Positions 10,393 through 23,323 of a DNA stretch of 64,000 nucleotides are shown here, one piece after another. How positions within the stretch are numbered: the stretch's first letter is position 1; each line of letters opens with the position of its first letter. A program made the translations under genes and the position numbers. The stretch is from positions 310,001 through 374,000 of the forward strand of contig JAAVTG010000670.1 in NCBI GenBank assembly GCA_011947345.1, read 5' to 3'. This DNA is from Phytophthora quininea (Eukaryota; Oomycota; Peronosporomycetes; Peronosporales; Peronosporaceae). The notes under the pieces are model-generated. The model did no database searches. It was not told the origin of the DNA and worked only from the letters and a program-made list of their open reading frames with translations.

Positions 10393-13300
10393 ATGAGTCA
10401 TCGCAGCAAATTCCAAGCTCCATTTATAGGGAGGACTTTAGTCGTCCGAGTGCTGCAGCAGTGCGAATTGATTGACGAAATGGAGAGGAAGCGGCCGAAG
10501 CGCTCTGCTGGTCGCCGAGCCGCCCCCAGTGCCGAGTCTGGAGCGTCTCTCGAGCGCAAACTGAGCTGGAAGCCAAAGTCGTCGAGTGTGCTCTGGCTCA
10601 AGCTCAACTTCACCATCAAAACCGCTCGACTGCAGTCTTTGAAGCGCCAAAAGTACCAACACCTGCAAGAGGAGGCGCTGCTCAAAGCTCGCGGTTTACT
10701 CAAGAACTGGGAAGACGGCGTCGTGCTCACCGAAGACCTGTACAACACTGCCCACAACGAAAGTGATGCACGAGAGCTAGTCAACTACACGCCTGAAGCT
10801 CTGGCGCTGCGGTTCAGTCTCCGCAATAACCCTGCGGTGATCGACGCTGTCAAGCAGCTCTGGGCCGTGGAGCTCCCTCGCGACCATTTGGGTTGCATTG
10901 ACGAGCATGGATATGCTGCTCTATTCCGACGAATTGGCCGCAGTTTGGAGCCTGAAGCGAGTGCTCGACGGCGTCGACGGATGGAGAAAACAATTCGAGA
11001 AGACTGGCTGCGTGACAGCAAAGGAGAGCCCACCATGAGCTTCGCCAACTTCTTCGACAGCGTGTTCGAGCTGGCCGATCTGTGGTGCGAGACGATCGAC
11101 GTCGACGAGTACGTCGTTTTTCTTCGGTCTTTGATGACTCGAATTGCTACCGTGCGTAGTCGTGAACCAGGCAGACGGTTGCTGCGCCCACTCAAACAGA
11201 TCAAAGGGATCGACGACGAGGAAGACTTCGTCGTCATCCGAAGAAATCGCCGAGTCCGATTTAAATGAGGAGGAACAAGAGATTGCAGGCGAAGCTGATG
11301 CCAATGACGACGACGATGGCGACGATGATGAAGAAGAAGAAGAACTTCCGAGACAAAGGTCGTTCCATGCCACCCCAGCGCTTTCCATGGGACTTGTAGC
11401 TAGTAAAGCGCTAAACGTTTTTCGTGCCAAGACGCCGCCATCAAGCGCTGGTCTATCAACGAACGCCAAAGACTCAGAGGAACGACCTGTATCACGTGAG
11501 CGACGTGCTAGTATTATCACACTCGGAAACTTTGGGATCGGTGGTCTTGGAGGGTTGTTGGTACTCTTAACAACGGCAGCGAGGAATCCCCTAGATCTCC
11601 GAAGGCATTGCGAGGATCAAGTGCAAAGTCACGAGTAGCATCGGCGAAAGGAAAGAGCCCACTGACGACTTTACAGGAGTCAAGTGACGGAATTGCAACG
11701 GCAGAAGACGATGGAGGAGTGAACGCTTTGGTGGCCATGCATCGACTCCAATCAGCGCATGTACAAACGCCAGTCGCAGTTGAAGACGCTAGACGTGTGC
11801 CTCTGAATGCTAAAAGACGGCCACCAAAGCGCTACCGATGCAGCAGCAACAGCGTCCCGCAAAAGTATTCGCTGCCTCATTTGGGACGCAGTCCCGGCCA
11901 GGGATTGGCACAACGACGGTGAATATGGACGGCCTGTCATCTCCTGCCACGCAAGGACCACGAGGTGGACTCATGAGCTCGGGCCCACGACAAACAAAAC
12001 AGACAGGACTGAAGTCCGGTATGTTTGGAGACTTTGACAATCCTCGAGTCGAGTCTGGAGGTGCTCGACGAGCCAAGTTGTCGTCCAATGCTCCCAAAAC
12101 GCAAACCAACTTGGATAGAACTACGGCAGGATTTGTTCTCGATGGTGCAAATCAAAGTGGTGGAAGTGGCAAAGTGTTGTCAGCATTAAACGTTGCATCC
12201 TCAGGCTCACTGAACCACGAAGGCCAAGACGTCGCCACGATGCAAAGCGTCTCAACAGCGATCCTCGGCAATGCAGACCAAGCTTTCCAGTCGAGATTGG
12301 GTGACGATCAAGCTGCTATAGCTGGTCCTCGAGACTACATCTCCGGCATGGGACTTGAGGTGCCTCGGATCTTCAGGGTACTGGGCCCACCCGATCCCAG
12401 AAGACTGAGGCTTCGCCAGTCAACTTTTCCTTACCTTTCTACACGTTGGACGACAGCGTGTCGCCCGCAAAGCGCTTGCTCCCGCCAGTCTTAACTGAAA
12501 ATGGCGGCCGCGGCGAAGTGCTGGCAGCAAAAACTCTCGCCGTCAAAGCGGTTCTGATCACGAGAACGAGCTGGACTTTGCGGCAAGCTTCAAGAAGACT
12601 ACGTATTTGTCCGGCAGTTTGACAAGCCAAATTCATAGCCTAGCTTACACACAGTTGAGCTTGACAGGAGCTCGTGGCGATGGCCGACCCATGTCGTCTG
12701 GGTCACCGTGGCCAGGCAAGGACTCCAAATTCAATACGCGGCGTACGTTGAATAACCTGCCGATTAAGCGAAGGACTTTGTCGCCTGACGACAGCTATAA
12801 CGATGGTACCGTGTCTCCTTGGGACACCGATCACGAACAAGATGACGTCGATCTCGCTAGAGCTGTCCCTCACAACGACAAACGCTGGGATGACCACCAA
12901 CGTACGCCTCCAAGAAGAATCACCGCAAGCACTCCTGCCTTGTTGGCAAACCAGTTCAAACCGCCTCAAGAAAGTTTAGTCTCGAAGCCTCCTGCACTCG
13001 TCATTCCAGCCACTTTGGCACCCCCAGAGCAGCCGTCCTGCTGTTCAGATGTCATGACAATGCCGCAAGAATACCACGAGTTGTTGCTGGGCGGGTCCTC
13101 ACTCAACAGACAGTCAAACCTCACCAGAACTGAGAGTGCTCCGGTCCCAACGACGTACTCACTCCCCGCCAAACGCCCGGTGGTTTATCCTGCCAAATTG
13201 CTCGACCGTGCGCCTCAGTGGATAACGACTCAAGATGTTGCTCAATCTTCTCTAACGCTTCTTGTAGACGGGGTGAAAGGTCGAACAGTAAATCCGGAGG

Positions 13301-13739
13301 CTCGCCACGACAAGTATTGGCATTACAAGCACCCAAGCGACCTCGCCACGATAGAGAGTGTTGCGATGGAGACGGCTGTGGACTTTGTCCACGGTTTGTG
13401 GGACACCTCGAGTCGCACGGCGACCACCCGTCCACAGCTCCTTCACCACATTTTCGCACCGATAAGTCGCGATGTTCTTGCAATGGCAATGAGGACGAAA
13501 TGTGTCAGTGTCATCCTCAGCACAGCAACAACAATCTCCAAGTCGAAGATGCAGAAGAGAACCCTAAAGCAGACGCAGAGATCGACGAGGTGACTATGAT
13601 TGTGAACGCCACCCGAGGGCTGATCCTGCGTCCTGGCACGATGGATCGCTACGCTGCCAAGCGGGCGAAATATAAACAGCAAGCGACTCGGTCGGAGATG
13701 ATGCGTCGTCGATTCCAGTTCACGTTTGGGAAAGGTTGA
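10393..13739 (+). CDS. Long acidic EF-hand-like hypothetical protein (several frame breaks)
   Basis: A coding-looking stretch of 3.3 kb in which the best frame switches about five times (near 11215, 11560, 11815, 12490-12600 and 13500). The first 290 codons hold paired EF-hand-like helices (CIDEHGYAALFRRIGRSL; CETIDVDEYVVFLRSLMTRI) without complete calcium loops. Then come an acidic run (DANDDDDGDDDEEEEELP), low-complexity Ser/Pro-rich segments, and a basic C-terminus RYAAKRAKYKQQATRSEMMR in the frame ending at 13739. The start may instead be the Met near 10480 (MERKRPKRSAGRR). Short introns may explain some switches, single-base deletions others. Either one long protein with sequence errors or a decaying gene. 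Family not recognised. Confidence 0.45.
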
Positions 13740-13830
13740 AACTGCTACAGCTTTCTATCGAGCTACTTCTCATTCGTGTCTGGAGTCGGGTATGCGTACT
13801 GCTGCACGAGATGGTGAGCTGCTACGATCT

Positions 13831-14445
13831 TCACGAGATCTTGGCATGTACAGCCATGATCCGCCCGGAAAGTGTCCTCAACGATCTCATTGATGTCGCC
13901 CGAGGAGACTGGCGGGTCTCCAAAAACCCTGCGACTGAACTCAATGTAGTTAGCGCGAAGCTGAGTCCGTGCGGCGTCATCCCTTCCTCCGGCGTGCCTT
14001 CAGCGTCGAGTGTGAATTGCAGAGCAGCCTGCAGCTTAACTTCTAGTGACCCTCGTAGCAACAGCGACGCTCCGATGAGGAATTGCACCGCAAAGATCCG
14101 GTCATCTCCCGTGCGGTCCATTAACGTGAACATGCGATCGAAGATGGCGCGGTCGGACGCCGCGAACTGCACGCTGTTGATGGACGCTTCAAAGTCTTCG
14201 GAGCCGATATCTGCCTCTCGTGCCGACAATTCTCCTTCCTCTTCGTCGTGGCCTGAGTACCAGATCGCTTGCAAGGCCTGCAGCTGCACCAAACTGACTG
14301 CGGCACAGCGTTGTAGTTAGTGACAGGGAATTGAAAGAGCTGGATGCTGGTACGCACACTGAGTGATCTCTGCTACGGCAGCTACAGCCAATGAGCTGTC
14401 CTTGCTGCCACTGCCATCTGCAGGTTGCGAGATGGTGATCCCCAT
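13831..14445 (-). CDS. Small EF-hand-like protein with possible N-myristoylation
   Basis: Two exons, 14445-14358 and 14297-13831, joined across a 60-nt intron (GTGCGT...GCCGCAG), give 184 residues in frame. The N-terminus MGITISQPADGSGSKDS fits the N-myristoylation rule (Gly2, Ser6). The body resembles calcineurin-B/NCS-type proteins: SDRAIFDRMFTLMDRTGDD precedes a degenerate EF loop (D-x-T-x-D), and a second loop-like stretch is LDAEGTPEEGMTPHGLSFAL. Key acidic positions are partly missing, so calcium binding is doubtful. It is convergent with the long EF-hand-like locus to its left. Confidence 0.62.
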
Positions 14446-14685
14446 GCTGAAATCGTAGCAATGGAGGCTTGAACGTCGTTTCGAGATCGATCTTCCGTTT
14501 CGACAACTTCAACTTGTTGAAAAAGTCGTTATCGTCTTATCTCTGGACTGCTGTCAGGCGATCGGGAGTCCGTTTCCATTCCTACTTGGGGTGCAATTGG
14601 GGTGCGCTGTGGGCTGGTAGATCACCTTCCGTCCGACCGCTGCGGGGGTCGCCAATGACGCACAACGGGGGGCTCGGTGGCGGAC

Positions 14686-17600
14686 ATGGAGCCCCGCGTC
14701 GCTTTCCTGAACGATGGGGAGGCCAACCTGCAGCTGATCGCCACCAGGCAGTACGCCCGTAACGTCATGGTCACGTCCAAGTACACCGTCGCCAGCTTCG
14801 TGCCCAAAGCCATCTTCGAGTTCTTCCGTGTCGTGGCCAATATTTACTTTCTACTCATATCATTATTACAGGTGAGTGGTTGCAGCAACTGTTTTGAGAA
14901 GACGATGGATGTGTTAAATGCCTTTTTAGTTAGCGACTCCGTGGTCGCCGACAAATCGGTTTACGACGGCAGGACCGTTGCTGTTTGTGCTCATGGTGAC
15001 GATGGTGAAGCAAGGGACAGAAGATTTTAAGCGGCATCAGGCAGATGAGAAGCAAAACCTGCGGAAATGTCGGGTTAGAAACCGTCGTTGTAGTTTGATA
15101 AGACCTGCGCAAATACTAACGATTTTGCTGTAGATTATCAACGCTCAGGGCCAGACAGAGATGATCTCGTGGCAAGACCTACAGGTTGGCCAGTTCGTAT
15201 GTGTAGAAAACCACGAGGAGCTGCCTGCGGACGTGGTTATTCTCGCCACGTCCGAGGAGGAAGGAAGATGCTTTATCGAGACGTCCAACCTGGATGGAGA
15301 GACCAATTTGAAACGCAGAGTGGCGATCAAGCCCACAGCGCAGATGATCGGCTGGCGGGAATTACATGGTGGGTCGTTGTCCCAAGAAGCCGTATGTGCT
15401 TCCGCTGTCCGTCGATTACGTGGCTCAGTGGAGCATGAGCAGCCCAACAACCAGCTGTACACTTTCACTGGGAGAATTCTTCTCCGCGACGGAGATCAAG
15501 GCGAAGTCGCGACGCCTTTGGGTCCTGAGAACTTGCTGCTACGCGGCTGCAGTCTCCGCAGTTGCGCCTTCATTGTCGGACTTGTGCTTTTCACAGGTAG
15601 CGAAACGAAATTGTTGCAGAATTCCCGTGCGGCGCCCTCCAAGCAGAGCAAACTGTACCACACAGCGAACCGCTGCATGCTGCTGATCTTCACGACAATG
15701 TTTGGCCTTTGCTTGGCGAGTGCGATCGCTGCGTCGTCGTGGAGTAACAAGAACCTTCACCGTGTGTGGTACCTGCCGTTCATCAAAGACGCCAACGGCG
15801 CCAGCTTCATCGTCAACTTCTTCACGTTTCTCATCCTGTACAACAATCTCGTCCCAATCTCTCTTTACGTATCGCTTGATATCATCAAAGTGCTGCAAGC
15901 GAACCGAGTCACAGCAGATAATAAGATGGTCTACGAAGGAACGTACGCCATCGCGAGGACCTCGGAGCTGAACGAGGAGCTTGGACAGGTTGAATATGTC
16001 TTTAGCGATAAGACAGGGACCCTCACGTGCAACATCATGGAGTTCCGTAAGTGCTCGATTGGCGGCATTTCGTATGGCTTCGGCACGACGGAAATCGGCC
16101 GAGCTGTAGCTGCTCTAGCCAGTAACACAGCCGGGAACAAACCCTCGACAACAAATTCGTCGCCAGCGAAAGCGAAAGTGAATCCAATGTTGGCGACAAC
16201 AGGAGGCGAAAGCAGCGTTCGCCTCGATATCAACTCGACGGATGACGTCCGTGATCCAGCGTGTCCTGTTAAATGTGCACTGGCAACAGAAGGAGGTGAC
16301 CCCAAAGACGCTCAGGTTCATTTCGACCCGAGTATTCACTTCGACGATCCAGGACTGCTCCGTACGTTGTACGCCGGCGGCAAACAGGGCGAGCTCATTC
16401 ACGAGTTCCTTACGCTCTTGTCAATTTGCCACACGGTCATCCCGGAGACTGACAGCAAATCAGGCTCCATCGCCTACCGAGCGTCTTCACCTGACGAAGA
16501 AGCTCTCGTCAAGGCTGCCAAATGCCTCGGATACAACTTTGTCTCCCCGCGCCGTTGATGAAAGTCGAAATCTCTCGCAAGCCTTCTCTGCTGCCCTCAA
16601 AGACAGATAAAACGACGACCAACATCACGTCGCTGGCGGCGACCACCAAATGCTTTACAATCGTGAATGTCAACGAATTCAACTCGACACGGAAGCGCAT
16701 GTCGGTGGTGGCAGTGAATGAGGACACGAAGCAGTACATTTTGTACTGCAAAGGCGCTGACAACATGATGCTGGAACGAGCAGCAATCGGCAAGAGCGAC
16801 AGTGAGATTTCCGCTCGAGCTCGACTTGAAACCCACCTGAAGAACTATGCGCGAGAAGGACTGCGAACTCTAGTCCTTGGCCGCAGGGTGCTGACCGAAG
16901 CCGAGTACAAAGAGTACAACAAGGCGTACATATCGGCCTCGACGACTCTCGACGACCGGGAAATCAAGTTGGACGCTTGTGCTGAGATGATCGAGAAAGA
17001 CATGGAACTGTTAGGCGTGACGGCGATCGAGGACAAGCTGCAGGAAGGCGTCCCAACGGCTATCTACGACCTGGCTCGAGCAGGAATCAAAGTCTGGGTG
17101 CTGACAGGAGATCGCGAAGAGACTGCGATCAACATCGGCCACGCGTGTCGACTGATCAACGACAAAATGCAGCTTTTGTACGTCAATGCCGAAAAAGTAG
17201 AGGCACTGAGCACACAGCTTGACGCGTTGCATGAAACACCGGAGCTGCAGCGATTAATTCGAAGCAATCACGTAGCCGACAACTTGGCCATGGTCTGCGA
17301 CGGGAAGGCGCTCGTGCACATTTTTCCGTCTCGAGACGCTCGCGTCAAGATGTCGGCCGAAGCGATCGCTACGATCGAGGTCCTGGCCCAGAAGTTGCTG
17401 TCGGTTGCTAAGGTTTGCAAGGCGCTCATTGCTTGTCGAGTGAGTCCGTCGCAAAAGCCGAGATTGTGCAGCTTGTTCGAACCGGGGGCCATCTAGCAGG
17501 AACAAACCGAAAGGACCACAACCGATCACGCTTGCCATTGGAGACGGAGCTAACGACGTGAGTATGATCCAAACAGCGCACGTTGGTGTCGGTATCTGCG

Positions 17601-18922
17601 GCAAGGAAGGCGTACAGGCAGTCAACGCGAGCGACTACGCCGTCGCTCAGTTCCGCTTCCTAACGCGACTGGTTCTTCTCCACGGACGATGCAACTACAA
17701 ACGCATTTGCAAAGTCATCCGCTACTCGTTCTACAAGAACATTGCGCTCGTGATCAGTTTGTTCGTCTTCAACTTCTTCAACGCACAGTCTGGCGCTCCG
17801 TTGTTTGAGAGTTTCGTAATGGCCGGGTGGAACTTCTTCCTGGCGCTGCCGATCATCGCCATCGGTGTGTTCGACCAAGATATCCCTGAGGATGTTGTGC
17901 TGAGGTTCCCGCAGCTCTATCGTCGTGGACAGAGCGATAGCGACCTCAACATGCGCGTCTTCGCGAGGACGATCTTGAACTCGGTGGGTCACGCGTTGAT
18001 CTGCTTCTTCGGCTGCTATGCGGGCACACAGATCCCCAACTTGGGCTTGTACGTGGTGGGCACACTGTTCTACTCGACGCTGCTGTGTACAATGAACCTG
18101 AAGGTCGTGCAGCTCGCACTCACTATCAACAAGTACCACATAGCGGTGATGGCCTTCAGTATCGGACTGTTCGTCTTGTTCCTGCTGGTGTATCCGCACT
18201 TGACCTTCATGAGCTACGACATGTTCGGAGTGCCGTCGCACATGATCAAGCAGCAGCACTACTGGACGCTGCTGCTGCTGTGTCCCGTGGCTGCCATGCT
18301 CGTCGACTTCACTGCGGTGGCAGCCAAGCAGCAGTTCGCTCCGAGCGCCGAGGACATTCTCCGCGAGCGCTTTCGCGCTGGGAGGGCCAAGCGGGGCAGC
18401 GACACCGTGGCGCCGATGGTCCTCCCGGCAGAAATCAGCTCGAATTCTACCGACAAGATCGTTATTGCCAATCACTCCAATGATGACGACAATAAGAGTG
18501 AGAGTAAGAACGGCCGGGCGCCGGCCTTCGTCGTGACGCCGCAGCCGCCGTCCCCGAGTCGCCGCGCAGGCAGCACCAACAACTTGCCGCTCTACGACTC
18601 GTTCAAGGCCAGTCTGCCCAGCTCGCAGCCGCGTACGTTCCTCCTCCTCCCCGTGTATGACTTTAGTAGCTGCTCGAATCTGACGCGGGTGTTTTGTGCT
18701 TGAGTCGATCCAGGAAGCAGCTTCGCCTTTAACGGACTGGACCAGCCCAGCCGCACGGTGTCGGGCGACCTGCCGTGCCAAGAGGCCGTGACGATGCGCG
18801 TGCTGAGCTTCCAGAGGAATCCGCAGCAGTTCGACGAGCGAAATCGCTCCAAGTCATTAAATCGGCTGCCTGCTGTAGTGATCGCGCCCGAACTCGCGAC
18901 CCCGCTTCGAGACTCCACGTAA
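14686..18922 (+). CDS. P4-type ATPase (phospholipid flippase), three frame breaks
   Basis: Flips aminophospholipids to the cytosolic leaflet of plasma or endomembranes, usually with a CDC50 partner. Exons: 14686-14871, 14930-15073, 15134-18632 and 18714-18922; introns of 58, 60 and 81 nt, the second containing TACTAAC. Visible P4 hallmarks are VTSKYTVASFVPKAIFEFF, GPLLFVLMVTMVKQGTEDFK, DGETNLK (actuator), PISLYVSLDIIK (TM4, PISL), FSDKTGTLTCNIMEF (phosphorylated Asp), YCKGADNMMLERA, VLTGDREETAINIGHACRL and GDGANDVSMIQTA. The C-terminal part has about six membrane spans and a Ser/Pro-rich tail. The frame breaks near 16545 (CCCC run), 17452 (A run) and 17512, each as one lost base. With three bases restored it codes about 1346 residues, normal for the family. 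tRNase Z begins 48 bases downstream. Confidence 0.92.
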
Positions 18923-18970
18923 CCTTAGAATGCAACAACGGCAACGGCAACATGTACCCTTTCAAAATAG

Positions 18971-21391
18971 ATGGCTACACGTTTTGACGCAACTGTTTTC
19001 AGCCACTCAGCGTCAGTCTCCAGTATCCACCACATCGTCATGGTGATCCACGTACAGGTGCTGAGTGTGCAGTCCGTGGAGACGGCGCCGAGTCTGCTTC
19101 TCTCCACGGAATCTCGACGGTAGGCACGAGAACCTGACAATGCAAAAATGCAATACAAACTGCCATACTAATCGTCTCTGCAGCTTCCTCTTCAACGTCG
19201 GCGATGGCACGCAGCGACTGTGCATGGAGCACCACGTGCGTCTGGCCAAGTTGCAGCGCGTGTTCCTGTCGGAGCTTCGTTCCCATGCAGTGGGAGGCCT
19301 CCCGGGGATGGTGCTGACCGTCTCGGACACTGGCAAGCCTGGTCTCCACGTCCACGGACCCCCAGGCACCAAGCAGTACCTGAATGCTACCAGGCACTTC
19401 CTGCACCGTCCAGACTTCAAACTGGAGGCCTCTGAGGCCTCTCTGGGCGCCAAACAGCAGCTCCAGAGCTGTTACAAGGACGAGGAAGTGGTGGTGCACT
19501 CTGTTGCAGTGAACAAGCCACGAATGGGCGCCAAGCGCAGACTTGACGGCAGTCCAGCTCAATCCCGGAGAGTGACGAGCGCAACCACGTGGCTGTGAGT
19601 TTCGTGGTGGAGACACTTTCCCAGAGAGGAAGTTCCTAGTGCAACGAGCGATGGAGCTCGGCGTGCCCAAGGGCAAGCTCTTTGGGCAGCTGCACAACGG
19701 CAAAGACGTCACGCTGGCCGACGGAAAAGTGGTCAAGTCGAGTGACTGTGTGTTGCCGTCTGTGCCTGCTACTGGGTGTGTGATTGTTAGCTGTCCTTCC
19801 GTAGCGCATGTGGACGCACTAGTGAGCAGTGAAGGCTTTAAACGATACCAGCAGACGGAGGAGAAAGCGGCAGACGTGCAACTGGCAGTGGTGTATCACT
19901 TAGCTGGGATCGAAGTGCTGCGTCACCCGAAATACGCGTCATGGGCGAGACGTTTTGGTGCTCCAGCGCATCATGTTCTGCTGGGCCATCAAGCCTGTGC
20001 TCAGAAGACTGTGTATCGAGCGTCGGCGAAGTTGCAGGCTCAAATGCACACGGTATTCCCGAGCGCATTCCCGTCGAACGAGGCTCACGAACTGCGTGAC
20101 GCGGCCGAGCCGTTCTCTAGAGCTTTCCCTGATGCTAACGACTTCGAGCTCGTAGCAGAGGAGAGCGACAACATTGTTCTTGGCGAGGGTATGCTGAAGT
20201 ACGTACTGTTTCCTCAAGCCCGCCGTGGATTTGACTTCTCGAGCTGTTGGCGGCGTTTGGATTTCAACGAGGTAAGAGAAAGCGTCAAGGCTGCAATGTC
20301 GACTTTACCGAAGCAATCGGAGAACGCTAGTGAGAAAAGTCTCGATGCAGACCTCATCGATGGCCGCATCACATTCCTGGGCACAGGGTGTGCGATTCCT
20401 TCCAAGTATCGGAACGTCACTGGCATGTACTTAGAGCTGCCTACAATTGAGGCAGAAGAGGAGTCTTGGGCTGGCCTGATGTTGGACTGCGGGGAAGGCA
20501 GCCTCGGGCAACTGTATCGCTACTCGGGAGGAGATTTAGCGCGTCTGCGAGAGCTGGTAGATCGCCTCAGGTGTATTTGGATCTCTCACAACCACGCAGA
20601 CCACCACTTGGGTCTGCTTCGTGTGTTGAGCCACCGAAAGCACAGCGGCGAATCGGAGCCATTGCTGGTTATCGGGCCGACGCCTCTGAAGTTTTGGCTA
20701 GAAGAGTATGCGCAGGTTGACCCCACAGTACACGGCAAGTACTCTTTCGCTGAAAGCTACTACTTCGACGAGCAGGACGATCGCTCTACCGACGTGGAGA
20801 CTCATGCGGAGGCAACTCGTGTCCACGTTTGGCTTCGAGAGGCGCTGGGGATTTCCCAGATTGAGTGCGTTCCAGTCAAGCATTGCCTGCAGTCGTACGC
20901 GGTGGTAGTGACTTTTGCTGCGGATGGCTCAAAGCTGGCGTTCTCGGGGATTGCCGTCCCAGCTCGGATTTCGCTCACAAAGCTCGCGGCGCCTTCTTGA
21001 TGGTGCACGAGGCCACATTCGAGGACGATCTAGCGTCCGAGGCGCAGCAAAAGCGCACGCTACGACAGCGGAAGCGATCGGGGTTGCTCGTCAAGCAAAC
21101 GCTCGCCACCTGCTGCTCACACACTTCAGCCAGCGGTACCCGAAAATGCCGTCGCTGTCGAATCCCAGCGAGGATGCCGTAGATAAGGAAGCTCCACTGC
21201 AAGTGTTGCCAACGATTGACATGCTGTCATTGCGCTTCCGCGAGCTACGGCAGCCTCAGTTGATGGAAGTTTGCACGTTGTTGACGACTCAGGACGATGA
21301 GGAAGACAGCAATGACCAGGACGCGCTTGCGAGTCACCAAGCACAGCAAGAACGCGAGGAGCGCAAGAAGGAGAAGGGTCTGACGCGATAA
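18971..21391 (+). CDS. ELAC2: tRNase Z, long form (ELAC2 type), four frame breaks
   Basis: Zinc endonuclease that removes 3' trailers from pre-tRNA in nucleus and mitochondria. Exon 1 is 18971-19119, then a 64-nt intron (GTAGGC...CATACTAAT...CTGCAG), then exon 2 from 19184. The N-terminal half is the inactive metallo-beta-lactamase-like part with FLFNVGDGTQRLCMEHHV. The C-terminal half is catalytic: ITFLGTGCAIPSKYRNVTGM, the metal-binding motif SHNHADHHLGL, FLMVHEATFEDDL, and HLLLTHFSQRYPKMP. Frames change near 19550, 19607, 20947 (GGGG) and 21052, all as one-base losses. Adding four bases gives about 786 residues, near the usual long-form size (about 800-850). Catalytic residues are all present, so the gene is probably functional. 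Confidence 0.92.
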
Positions 21392-21480
21392 GCAATACAC
21401 AACGTTGTCGCTACTACATTGTGGAGGCAAAACGAGTGCATTTGGTTGTTACTGCACGGGGCTGACTTGTTGCTACGTGT

Positions 21481-23323
21481 CTACGGTGCACCGTCCACGA
21501 GGCCATCGCGCGAGTACTCGCGCAGCACAGCGGGAATGGACGTGGGCGGAATCATACCTAGCTCAGTGACTACCATGGACACATAGTCGATCGGGGTAAC
21601 GTCATACACGAGGTTGAGCAGCTTCAGGTCAGCGAGGTCTCGCCAGTCCGAGAGCACGTGGCCGCCTGAGCCATTGCTACTTGTACGACGCAGCGAGCGC
21701 GGCTTATCGGTGCAGTGCGACGACACCAGTTCGTCTGGGTCGCCCAACTCGTTGTGCGTGATGGCATCCAGCTGCACACGGTCCGAGAACTTGTACGTTT
21801 CACAGCAGAACAGCACTGGGATGTTGGCTTCGTGTGCAGTCATCGCCACCAGCGCCGTGCCGACGCGCGCCACAGCCACCCCGTTGCCCATGAAAGCCGC
21901 AGCGCCCAGGAAAACCTTGGTGACGTCGCGCATGATGTACGACAGAGCGTTGATTTGGAGATACGAGCACTGCAGTCCCGCGCTGGCCAGCACTTTGACC
22001 AACTTGCGACCTTCGTAGTGCGGACGCGAGTCCACAACGATAACACGCAGAGTGGCTGCAAGTTCGGGCGAGGTCTTGGCCGTCTCTAGCAACAGATCCT
22101 CCACCACATTGGCGCGGGCGTACGTCAAGATGACATCGCCAGCACTGATTTTGGACTGGGCGTTCTTGGTGACAGCGCGCGAGGCGAGCAGGATGCGACT
22201 CTGAACGTAGTCGTCCATCTCTTCGCGGATACGGCGCTTGGCCTCTTCCTCGCTCAGCTCTGGCGGCGTGGACCCGATCACACGTCTCAAACGGCGGATA
22301 GCGTTGCCCATGCCGATACCATGAGGTCTGCAGTCGATAAGATACTGGATCAGCGGGCGGAGTCGCTTGTCCAGGTCACGACGCAGCTGTTTGTCCGGCG
22401 GCGTCACGTAGTCGTCAATCACCTGCTGGAACGCAGTGATCATCGCAATACAACGCGCATTGCCGCCCGAGATTTTGCCCTCGGCATATTTGAGTCCCAA
22501 CGCCAGCACAGCCGAGTGCACCTCTTCCTTATTGGAAAAGCCCACGTTCAGCGACAGAGAGCTCTCGCGCTCGTACTGCGGCAAGTGCGAGAACATCTCG
22601 ACCTGCTTCTGCGCCTGAGTGCGCACCACCACCGCCGCCTTGGAGCGACGCGCCATCTTCTTGGCGTCGTCGTATTGCAGACGCACATTCGTCGGCGTGG
22701 GCTGGGTAGGGCCAGCCGCATCCGCCTTCTTAGCTTTGGTGGTGCTCTCCTTTTTCTGGCGGTTGGCCTCTTGCTGGGCACGTCGTTCCGCCTTGCTGAG
22801 CTTCTCTCGCTTGGGGACGCCCCCTGCCTTGGCAAACGCCTCGGCAGCTACGATTCGATGCATACATGAGTGGAAAAGCCTCCATTATTCCTCTAAAGAG
22901 GTGCCACCCACCGAGTTTCTTGCGCTCCGCCTTGGAGAGCTTCTTCTTGTCTGCAGCAGCTTCCTCCGTCTTGGAATTCTCCTGCTTGCTGTCGTCGAGA
23001 CTGAGCTTCTCCATGGGCTGCGCGACTTCGTCGTGATCACCCGCAGGCGACCAGCCCTCTAGTTTACCTCTGAACAGGAATACATTGGTCAAACGTTGAC
23101 TTGCACAAATAATGGATTGCAATCCACGCCTACTTGTAGGCATCTGCACCCTTCTTGCTCTTGCCGCGTCGCTTAGGCTGGTTCTTGTCGTCCAGAATCG
23201 ACTCTACATCAAGGCAAAGCGTCAGTACACGGTCTACTTGTTGCCGAGGGGCACTCCGACCGCCGTACCGAGCTGCTTGAGGTCTGCGCCGGGCTCCAGC
23301 ACCGGCGATCGAGCGTCCGCCAT
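21481..23323 (-). CDS. EIF2B4: eIF2B delta subunit
   Basis: Subunit of the guanine nucleotide exchange factor that recycles eIF2-GDP and is the target of stress signalling through phospho-eIF2alpha. Four exons (23323-23269, 23203-23134, 23069-22912, 22847-21481) join cleanly to 549 residues; introns are 64-65 nt. The N-terminal third is lysine-rich (KKKLSKAERKKL; KREKLSKAERRAQQEANRQK), as in other delta subunits. The C-terminal eIF2B regulatory fold shows HGIGMGNAIRRLRRVIG, AGDVILTYARANVVEDLL, VIVVDSRPHYEGRKLVK, VTKVFLGAAAFMGNGVAVAR, VLFCCETYKFSDRVQLDAI and YDVTPIDYVSMVVTELGMIP. No frame break was found across the 1.65 kb of coding sequence, unlike many neighbours. Confidence 0.95.
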
